DNA of 36,321 nt from Oscillospiraceae bacterium. Its GTDB lineage: Bacteria; Bacillota; Clostridia; Oscillospirales; Oscillospiraceae. The notes under the pieces were generated by a model. The model was not told where the DNA came from and ran no database searches. It saw only the letters and a program-made list of their open reading frames with translations. This document shows positions 1 to 10,400 of this stretch, piece by piece (position 1 is the stretch's first letter; every line of letters starts with the position of its first letter). Location of the stretch: contig JAITFS010000227.1 in assembly GCA_031281195.1 (NCBI GenBank), positions 1-36,321 of the forward strand, in the 5' to 3' direction. Position numbers and translations under genes: made by a program.

Positions 1-1131
1 ACCTTTTATATAGGATTTGACCCAACAGCAGACTCAATGCACGTCGGACACTTTGTACCGATGTCATTTATGCGACGACTGCAAACAGCAGGGAACAGAC
101 CTATTGCACTAATGGGCGGCGGAACTGGCATGATTGGCGACCCGTCGGACAAATCGGACATGCGCCAGTTACTGACAGTTGAAAAAATAGACCATTACCT
201 TAAATGTATCAAGGAGCAAATGGCAAAGTTCCTCGACTTCTCAGAAGGAAAAGCCCTGATGGTAAACAATGCCGATTGGCTGTTGGGCTTAAACTACATC
301 GAATTTTTACGTGAGTACGGAACAATGTTTTCAGTAAACCGTATGCTCTCGGCAGAATGTTACAAAAGCCGCTTGGAGCAAGGATTAACTTTCCTTGAGT
401 TTAACTATATGATATTACAAAGTTATGACTACCTTGAGCTGCATAAAAGATATAATTGCAACCTGCAGCTTGGTGGCAATGACCAATGGTCAAACATACT
501 CTCAGGTACAGAGCTTATTCGCAGAAAAGTTGGAGCAGATGCTCACGCCTTAACAATTCCGCTGTTATTAAATAACGACGGCAGTAAAATGGGGAAAACC
601 GTTAAAGGAGCTGTTTGGCTTGACCCCGACAAAACAAGTCCGTTTGAGTTTTACCAATACTGGAGAAATGTTGCTGACGCTGATGTTATCAACTACTTAA
701 AAATGCTCACATTTTTACCTCTGGATTTAATATGGGAAATGGACACATGGAGTGGCGAAAAGCTTAACGGAGCTAAAGAAACCCTGGCATTTGAGCTGAC
801 ATCACTCATTCACGGAGTAGATATAGCCGAAACAGTACATGACGCTTCAAAGGAACTCTTCAAAACAGGCGGAGCAGCAAACATGCCATCAATGCACCTC
901 GTAAAAACTGATTTTGCTGATGGAACTATCGACATACTTTCCTTATTAGTCAAAACTGAAATATGTTCATCAAAAGGGGATGCACGCAGAAATGTTGACC
1001 AAGGTGGTGTCGAAGTTGACGGCAAACAAATTAAGTCAACTCTAACAACGTTTGACTACGACGACTTCAAAGACGAAGGCATCATAATCCGCAAAGGCAA
1101 AAAAACCTTCTGCAGAGTAGCGTTAGTGTAA
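1..1131 (+). CDS. tyrS: Tyrosyl-tRNA synthetase, 5'-truncated by window edge
   Basis: Class I aminoacyl-tRNA synthetase that charges tRNA-Tyr with tyrosine in the cytoplasm. The open frame enters from base 1 (TFYIGFDPTADS precedes the first ATG at 37), so the ATG at 37 is internal and roughly 30 N-terminal residues lie outside the window. Visible signatures are the HIGH-type motif HVGH just after GFDPTADSM, the tyrosine-pocket stretch QLGGNDQW, and a KMSKS-type loop written KMGKT. A C-terminal S4-like RNA-binding domain (SSKGDARRNVDQGGVEVDG) closes the protein. About 376 residues are present, against slightly over 400 usual for the family. No gene follows closely on the same strand; a structured 113-bp element begins 3 bp after the stop. 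Any upstream T-box leader would be outside the window. Confidence 0.97.
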   Translation, partial: TFYIGFDPTADSMHVGHFVPMSFMRRLQTAGNRPIALMGGGTGMIGDPSDKSDMRQLLTVEKIDHYLKCIKEQMAKFLDFSEGKALMVNNADWLLGLNYIEFLREYGTMFSVNRMLSAECYKSRLEQGLTFLEFNYMILQSYDYLELHKRYNCNLQLGGNDQWSNILSGTELIRRKVGADAHALTIPLLLNNDGSKMGKTVKGAVWLDPDKTSPFEFYQYWRNVADADVINYLKMLTFLPLDLIWEMDTWSGEKLNGAKETLAFELTSLIHGVDIAETVHDASKELFKTGGAANMPSMHLVKTDFADGTIDILSLLVKTEICSSKGDARRNVDQGGVEVDGKQIKSTLTTFDYDDFKDEGIIIRKGKKTFCRVALV

Positions 1132-1133
1132 TG

Positions 1134-1246
1134 TAATAATATTCTTATGATAGTCTCTTTTCCGAAACGCTGAGCCTCCATGCTCAGAGTTTCGGCGCTA
1201 CGCCATCCATGGCTACGCTTTCCGAGACCATATAAGAATATTATTA
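1134..1246 (-). repeat. 113-bp structured palindromic element, copy 1
   Basis: The outer arms 1134-1157 and 1224-1246 are near-perfect inverted repeats (TAATAATATTCTTAT with its complement, then AGTCTC/GAGAC). Inside are a stem-loop (CCGAAAC then CTGAGC, loop ATGGAG, GCTCAG, GTTTCGG, read on the minus strand) and a small GGCG-TAG-CGCC hairpin. Read on the minus strand the core aligns without gaps to the element at 26919-27032. There is no coding potential and no T-tract typical of an intrinsic terminator. It lies directly after tyrS and could also help end tyrS transcription. Confidence 0.75.
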
Positions 1247-1335
1247 CTAATCTACAACCACTATATATAGTGTTTATTCGTTATGTATTTACGCATTAAA
1301 ATGTGGTGAATTGTTAAAATTTATGGTAAATTGCA

Positions 1336-1364
1336 TTGACTTTATAATATAGACGTGGTAGAAT
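1336..1364 (+). promoter_or_regulatory. Sigma-A promoter of the minor-pilin operon
   Basis: TTGACT (1336-1341) and TAGAAT (1359-1364) are separated by 17 bp. Transcription would start near 1371, giving a leader of about 60 nt before the GTG at 1430. No other convincing promoter is visible between tyrS and this operon. Confidence 0.65.
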
Positions 1365-1429
1365 TGGTTGATTTAGGTATAAACTGCGTTTACTTGCGTT
1401 TTGCAGGTATATAAAGGAAGGGTTTACTA

Positions 1430-4400
1430 GTGAAAAAAGTCAGCAGTAAAAAGATATTAAGAGACAGAATATCCTCAAATGGAAGTGTACGAACTGCAAG
1501 CAGTAACACCATAAAAAGAACCAGGCGAATCAGCAAACGTGGCGGATTTACGCTCACTGAAATGATAATAGTAGTAGTAGTTGTTGCGATAATATCCGCA
1601 GTAGCACTACCGTCTATGCTTGGCTTTATCCGTCACGGACAGCAAGTAAACCGAATGAACATAGCGCGAACCCTATACCTATCTATGCAAAACCAACTCT
1701 CACGCGGAATGGTTGAAGGAAACCTCGGGTCAATATTAACAGACGGAATTAACCCAAGTAATGTACAAAATGGTGTATTACAAAATACTAATAATAGAGT
1801 AGGACTTGTTTCGGCACGTCTTGGTGTTAATTTTCCAACTTCAACTGACGGAAGTAATTTACCGGGTGATGAAGGAAATGAACAAAGAGTATTTTACATC
1901 AGCAAACCTGCCGGCTATACTCCCACCGGAGCAGCGGCTGATGTATTTGTAGATAGATTCTATCATCTTCTCGCTGAAGTTATAAACGATGATGAAGTAT
2001 TAAACGCTGCAATCTTAATGGAGTTTAACTTTATAACAGGTGTTGTTATGTCCATATTTTACGGCGACGAAGCATCAATGAGTTTCTCGATTAACTTTGC
2101 TACAGACAGTACCAGAGCCTTTAACTACGATGGAACACCTACAGATACACTACGGGATAATGTCAACGGTCCTCGTGGAATGACACAATATATCCCATTT
2201 GCACGTAATCAAGGTTATTACGGAATAAGACAAACAAATACTGTCCAACTCCCACATATTGATATTGTAAACATATATGACGGACATGATAATCCACTAA
2301 CTGTTGGTGGAGTTGAATTAGAAAATATTTTATACGCAGAATATTTATTAGCTGACGATGATAGTTTAGCTGCATCAAACAGAGCTGATTTACTGATTAG
2401 AAGCCGCAATCTTCTTGTTATCAGAAGTGATTCAGGAAATGGTAACCTTTTCAGAGGACGACTGCACCCTTCTCAATCAGTAGTAGAGAGTTTTATAAAT
2501 GCTTTATCTCTGGGTGCGGCTAATGTATATGACGAGATTTATTGGGATAGAGAAAATGGCAGTACCGGAACCCAAGTAATAAATGTTCATGGTATTGATG
2601 TAACATTTTATAGATATATTTGGGTGCTTGACTTTATAGAAGGTGATATTTTAAGCTTAGCCGGTTTAAATGATGGTACTTTTTATTACGGACAGCCACA
2701 CAGCATACACGGCAAGCCTACAAATGCTATACCGGGAAGCACATCAACACTGATTTCTCCGGCTACAGTACGTGCCAGAATTACAAAAGATGAAGCGATT
2801 ATCACATCTACAACAGTTGCAAACACTCACTTTGCAGCCGAGTGGCCAAACAGTTCGTATGCAATATCATCTGCCAGACATTTAAACAACATTCGTTATG
2901 TACCGAATGGAAGCTTTGTACAAAACAAAGATATTGATATGAATACGTTGAGAACAATCACCGGTGGTGATCACAACTTTACACCGATTGAAGTCTTCGC
3001 AGGAACATATACAGCTACTTACGGAGCCGGACTCCAATGGCAAATTCAAAATCTTGTTATTGATACAACTACTAACCCATGGTACAACAATAGAAATGTC
3101 GGTCTATTTGCAACTGTCAGCGATGTACATAATCAGGGAATAATCACTGGTATATCACTTGCTTATGCAAGGATAACCGCACCAAACGCATACTACGTCG
3201 GCTCAATCGCAGGTGAATTAGCAGGTGGAGTTATAAACCGCAGCAATGCACTGGCTGATGTTGTAGGCAGAACCAGCACTAACCCCGCTGAAACAAACTT
3301 TACAGCAACTGGTGGTCTAATAGGAGCAATCACAGGCAGCACCTTGTCAAACTCCTATAACGCAGGATTTTTTAACACAATGAGCAGTCCACCTCATAGT
3401 CTTGTCACAAGCCACGAAAACAGCTACGGCTCAGTCACAGCATCAGGCGGAAGCATCGGCGGACTGGTCGGTGAAAATCGCGGAACAATACAGCGTAGCT
3501 TTAACAACGCCAGAGTTAATATTGCATCTGTCGATATTGAGACTGTTAGTGACCGCCATCTGTCAACAAACCCCAATCCTGTACCGGTAATTGGCAATTC
3601 ATACCTTGGTGGTCTTGTTGGCCTTAATACGGGACCACTTGCCAGAATACAACGCTCTTATGCAACAAACTTTGTTGGTGCAACAAATATAGCTACTTCA
3701 TTTACCGGAGCTTTAGTCGGCAGAAATCAAGCAGGTGCAGATATTCAATATTGTAGTGCATTACCTACCAGCTTATTACTTGTTGGTTCTACAGATAATG
3801 CAACTGCATCAAATACAGAGTTTAGAACAAAAGAACAACTAATGGACGATAATAGTTATTTTATAGACAATGGTTTTATACAAAGTACAAACATAGTCGA
3901 ATATGTAAGCAATTCACCACAGGATTATTCTCATTTATATAATATATATCCTTATCCAACATTAGCTGACAATGCATTTGATTACACAAGACCGGCATGG
4001 AGCTTTGCAACTGCACTTGGTTGGGAAGATATATTTATAAGTAATGTAAAAGAAACAACACTGGTATATTTTGAAAGATATAATGATATAGACACAGGAA
4101 ATTATGGTTTTTGTGCAAATGCACTTACAAACTCTCTCAGTGACGATGCTAATCATAGAGTAGTCAGAGCAGGGTATATGCTGCTTTTAGTACATGATGA
4201 CCCGGGTATTACACCAGAAGCAGGTTTAGGTTTTTATGTACGTTCGGTATCTCCAACAAATATTGGCTCTTGGATGAATATAACACCGGCTGTGTTTACT
4301 GATACTGCAAGTTATATGCCGGATGACTATGTCACAGAATATAAGTATGCGGAACTAAACCTTACTGCATTAGAGGCTGCTTTACCAACAGATAGTAAAA

Positions 4401-7400
4401 ATGATTGGTTAGAATACTATATATCCTATGGTGTTGGTGCTGACAACAATCCAACATTAGGAGGAGCTATGGTGCAGCGTGGTTTCTTCCATCCGCTGTT
4501 TGCAAACTCAGTTCAGGTACTCCCGGAAGAAATTCCACTACCGCAAGAACCTAATGAATTTGAAGTACGCACCCCCTGGCAGATGCAGAATATTGATAAA
4601 CTGGCTTTATCCGGTCTACCGGAGGATTATGAAATTCCGGGATCCGGTGGTTGGAGAGAAGTATTAAACCTGCAACCTTCCGGTGCTATGCCCGGTGATA
4701 ATGGTACAATGCCCGGTCGAGGAATTGGGACATCTGAAGCGGCAAATCAAGGCGTTGGAACTAGTTTAGGTTTATTAATAGGAGCAGCACAAGAGGTTGC
4801 TTATAATCCATTTACTCATGTAATTCTACCTCCACCAAGCAGTTCATCAGATACATATTTAGTTAGCAGAGAAAATCTGACACTTCATAATTACACGAAC
4901 ATAAATACACAGTATTTATATGTTGAAGGTAATCTTACTTTAACAGGCACTATTGATATGAGAGCGCTTGAAGGAGCTTTTATTACCGGTAATTTAATTA
5001 TTGATCGAGGTGCAGTTATTAACTCTGTTACAAACTTCCCCAACATTGGAGCAACAGTTGTTGTAGGTGGAGATTTGATTATTAATCAAGGAGCAACAGG
5101 TGCTGCAGCTAATGTTAATAATATGAGATTTCTCGTGAGAAATAACATCAACGTATTAATTACTGCTAGTAATATACAATTATTAAATGGTAATAGTATT
5201 TATTTTACAGTTTCATCAAATCCAACTGCAACCTCAGGAAATATCTGGATTCCCACTACACAGATGCATGGTAATGATTTTATAATTGCTACTCAAGATC
5301 ACTGGCCGCAGTTTTATTCAATACGTAATATTGATATAAACTTCCAAGGTGGTAATCCAAGAATATTCGGTGTGTATGCTGCTGCAGCAGACCTTGTATT
5401 TCGTAATAATATAGGCAACAGTGCCCCGGGCGGAGGAGTTTTTATATCAAGAAACAATACTTATGGCGGACCTGCTAGAGATATTCCCATAAACAACATG
5501 CTTGACCCGGGCGGATTTCGTATGCCTGATATTCCACCTACACCAAACCCTGTCGCAGGAGAGTTCTTATACACCCAAACACGTAGTATGAACTTTGGTA
5601 CACCTCTACAAGGTGGTGATATAGGCAATGGAACAAACGACGGTACAACACCTAATATGGATAATAGAATTGCAGTGGTTGAGCAACCATTTTACAGCAC
5701 CTACACCGGACGTGGTCATGCAGCACTAGGTTCAACTATTAGAAACAACGAAATACTATATTTAACTATAAGCACTTCGGCTGATAAAACAGCACCGCAC
5801 GGACTATTCTCAATAATTGGTTCAGAAGAAGATAGTCCTGTTACCGGTATTGTAAGACATGTAACACTTAGAAATGCAAGTATCACAAGCACTGCTCTAT
5901 ATATACCAAATGATAGTAATGCTCGTGTTCAAGTTGGTGGTATTGCAGGTGTAAATGATGGATTTATTGAGGATTGCTTAGTAATAAATTCTAATGGAAT
6001 ATATGGTAGAAATATAGTTGGTGGTATTGCAGGATTAAATCACAATAATATTTTACGATCAGCAGTACAAAACTCTACAGTTAACGGCACAGCGTTAGGT
6101 GAACATGTGCATGTAGGTGGTATTGTTGGAGTTAACGCAATAAATCCAATTGTTGCCGAGAATCCATTTGTACATGATGTATACTTCATATCAAATAATG
6201 AAGTCGATAACCCACCTGTACGATTTCTAAATACTAGTGGAACTATTAACTTTGGACATGCCGGTGGTGGCATTGTTGGGTCTAACCAAGTCTCAACCCC
6301 ACATACTATAGCACGTGCGTTGTATATAGCACCTGCACCGTTTACGAGAACACAGACAGGTACAACTGATGAAGGTGCACCTATTTATCGTACTGACATG
6401 TATCCAATCGTCGGACACGGTTATCCTGTACTTACACAAACATCAGATACAAACCCGATGGCAACCTGTTTCTATCTCTCAGGGCATCAGTATAGGCTAA
6501 TTGGAAATACAGGCACACCACATTTTCCAATACCATATAATCTCCCAGCAGATAATGAAGTAATACCATACGGTGGTGGAATAGGTATTGTCTCAGCATT
6601 TATGGAGCGAGAAAGACTAAACTTCTTCTTTAATAAAACACCAAGTGACCCGGATAGTGATGTTGTACATCTATTCCCAACGAGTATATGGGGTCAACTA
6701 GATGAAGGTTACCCATATCCATATCTTAATAGTATTGCCAGACCGGGCAGATGGCCGGTAACAGAAGGTGCTTTACACCCGATTCAGCTTGACAGATACC
6801 CATTTGTTAATCATCTTCCTGTTGACGAAATCAGAGCTTTTGAACAAATATCAGAAAGTACACTTAGAGCAAGAAATATAAACTTTGTAAACGGTAACTT
6901 TGATATGCCGCTTCGCAATCCTCTCCCACCACAAAATACGTTCGATATTGTAACTCAAACCAGTCCTTATGCGCCTAGAGACAATATTGTATCATCTAAC
7001 GAGTGGTCGCGTATCCCAGGCACTGTTCCAGGTCCTCTTGCTACTTTTCCAAATCAAAATATTTTGCTCGACGGACCAAGAATCGTACCGGGAGGAACAC
7101 CAACGGTTGGTATAGGTGGATACTGGACATACATTAATTCGGACTGGGTTCAAGGATGGAATGTCCGTCTGGCACCGGGTATTCCCACTGCAGGTTTACC
7201 ACCTGTAGGCCAACAAGGTATTGCAAATGCAATAGAATTGCAAAAACCGTATGCATCACCCGGTGAAGGCGGAAATACTTTGACAAATTATTTGGGAACT
7301 CGTACCGGTTTTTATGCTGAGTTAAATGCTCATTTCCCAAGTACATTATATCAAATACTCCCAACATCTGAGGAGAGAGAGGTTTATTACTCTTTCCATC

Positions 7401-10400
7401 ATGCCGCAAACTCCAGAGATTTTGAGAATGGTAATTTGATGAACTTTTATCTCTCAGGAGTACGGTATGACGATATAAATGAGACTTGGAGATACAATAC
7501 ACCATCTACAGATGCAAATCCTTTAGGAACTCCAACATTAATTCGCCCATGCTTGACATACCCAAGAACTTCAACAAATGTTACAAGAAGAGCTATATCT
7601 TATGGATATACTGAGTTCTTTAACCCAAATATTAATATAGAAGGAGATGTTAGTCCACAGCATCATGCTTTCTTATACGATGTGTGGGTAGGTTCTTCTC
7701 TCACAGCAGGTAATGGATTTGGTATAACATTTTATATAGATAGAGAAACACCGACAACTCAGCCAATTCCTTTATCAGAAATTGCACCATTTGGGCGTTT
7801 CGACTCGTTAGAGGCTATTCCACAAGCTTATGTCGATAATATTGTTGGTTACTGGGATGCACCTTTGATAACAACACCTGAGAATGTAACACGAGTCAGT
7901 GAGTGGAAACAGTACTACGGACTTTATACAATACCAAAAGGTCAGTTTACAACAGAGTTTGCGTATGAATCACCTTTTATACCGGGTGCAACTACTCCTA
8001 CTCATGGTAACTTCCTTGATGGAATCACATTTGAATCACCCGGATTTTTAAGTGTAAACAAAACAATCAAACGTGGCAACACAGAGGTTAAATTTGTTCA
8101 ACCAAATGATGTATTAACTGTTGAACTTGCTATACAAAACTGGGGTGAGGTTGCTGTTGATAACATAAAAGTAACAGATATGTTTGCACCATATAATGCA
8201 TATTTTGGGTATACTGGTGGACTAAATGTCTACAGAACCAGAAATACAGATGGTTCTTATAGTAATCCGATTACATTACCAACAGGAAGTGTTGAAGCCC
8301 CCTCCTTCCATAACAATTGGACATTAACTATTGATAGAATATCTTTGGAAACTCCACTAGCCACAGACGAACAGATATTTGTTGTGTTTAACATTACAGT
8401 ACATGAGGTTGTTCACGATAATGTCTTTGGTACAGTGTTAAATCCATCAGCACCAACACCAACATGGTATTACTTCTTTAGAAATCAAGCCGAGGTTGAG
8501 TATTTTGACATTGATTACTTTGGGTATTCATATCAAAATGTTCAAAAAAGAGATTATAATGCTAAAGAAAATGCTTCTGATATGGATTCTGTACAAGTAT
8601 TTATAGATTCAATAAAGCTATCAAAAACTGTTACTCCCAGAGTACAACATAATGTAAATGATACACTTACTGTAACTCTTACTGTAGAAAATGCAACAAC
8701 AGATAGTGTAGTTACTACATCCGGTATTATTACTGATATTATTCCTCCGGGCTTCAGAGTGCTTGGTTTACCTGCAGGAGCATCAGTAACAGGATCACAA
8801 ACTACAACTCAGCGTATAATAATACCTAATGTTGAGTTAAATGATGCAAATAGACTGAGAACCTTTGAATATACTCTACGTTATGTTGGTGAAGGCTTTG
8901 GTGTTATAGACACCAGCACAACTGCTGACTACAGCTTCATCGAAGGAAATGAAATGAGACAACTTAGATTCCCGCAAACGTATGTTGGAATACCGGTCAG
9001 AACTCATGATAGTGTCTTCTCATTTACCGGAGCTACATCACAATTATTTAACATCACAAATGACGATTTATTGGATGAATTTCTTAATGATTCAAACTAT
9101 AATATAGAGCCATCAGTAGTTCTTGTAGATGGTTTTGATAATCAAGGTAATCCAATATATACTGATTTAATTGTTACCGATCAATATAGAATTGAGTTAT
9201 TGCCAACAACAGATTTGGGTTCAACTCAAATACTCTTTACTCCAACACATCCTGAAGCACCACCCGTTGTTAGAGTCCAATACAGAGTCTTGTTAACCGC
9301 AACAAGAGCAGGGCTTGCACAAGGGCAAGAGTTGGTGCTGGATTCAAGAATATCCAATGTCACAATCATACCTGCTATTAACAACATTCTGGTTTACTAC
9401 GAGATGTATACCGGTGATGTATATGGATTCAGAAGTGCTGATATTGAATTAGGTCTTCCACCATTGATAGATGACACTGACGTTGAAATTCTTGAATGGG
9501 GTTATGGTGTAATAAACAGCCATGCTACTCATAATGTAGCCGGTGCTGTGCTTGCAGTATTAGGTCAAGATAATGCCTTCACATCATCTGTATCACTAGG
9601 TGATGGTGACAGTGGAGCATACCTACATAAGATTAGTGGTTTAACAACACCAACCATAGATACGTACACTGTAACACTAAACGCAACTAGTGACTTAGGT
9701 TACTTTAATCCAAGTTTTGCGTCAACTGTACGTACTCCTAGTTTAACTCCAACTCCAATAAACACATTTACCATACGTAATGCGGAGCAAAGAGGACATC
9801 TTGTTACACTGTTGGAAACAGGTGGTGAATTGAGTGGATTTACTGTTGACAGTACAAGTCATCCAAATTCAATAACAGCAACCGGAGAAAATGATGATGA
9901 TCCTCCAGTCTCAATCACTTACACATTTAACTTCCAACGTGATATGCGTGATGGATTTAGTTACATAGCACCAACATTTGCACCTTTTGCTGCATTCTTC
10001 TCATTTGGTGAATGTACATGCTGTACCTGCTATGACGATTGTGAGTGCGAAGAACCCGAACGAATCTCTATCTGTGAACACGACTGCTTAAAAGAAGGTT
10101 GCCCCAAAGATTGTAGCTATGTGTGTGCCGAAGATGATTGTGTTTCACTCGTATGTATTCTAAACACAAACTTCTTATGTGAATGTACTGCTTGCGACTA
10201 CATCTGTGATTGTGATGATGAGTGTTTCCACGCTTGTTATGACGGAGATTGTTCGATAATCTGTACATGTGATATTCACAACTGCGAAACTGACGAATGT
10301 GAGTTAGAATGTGTCCACATTTGCATCGAGGATTGTATCGATTATTGCTTACATCACTGCAATGATGATGACTGTTATATTAGCTGTCCATGTGCATTAG

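Noticed and set aside
7134-7505. 123-residue minus-strand ORF inside the giant prepilin
   Set aside because: No family resemblance; it lies wholly within a continuous reading frame with normal codon composition.
10068-10268. Minus-strand ORF under the cysteine-rich tail
   Set aside because: It has a low-complexity His/Arg-rich composition typical of an antisense shadow, and no ribosome binding site was identified.
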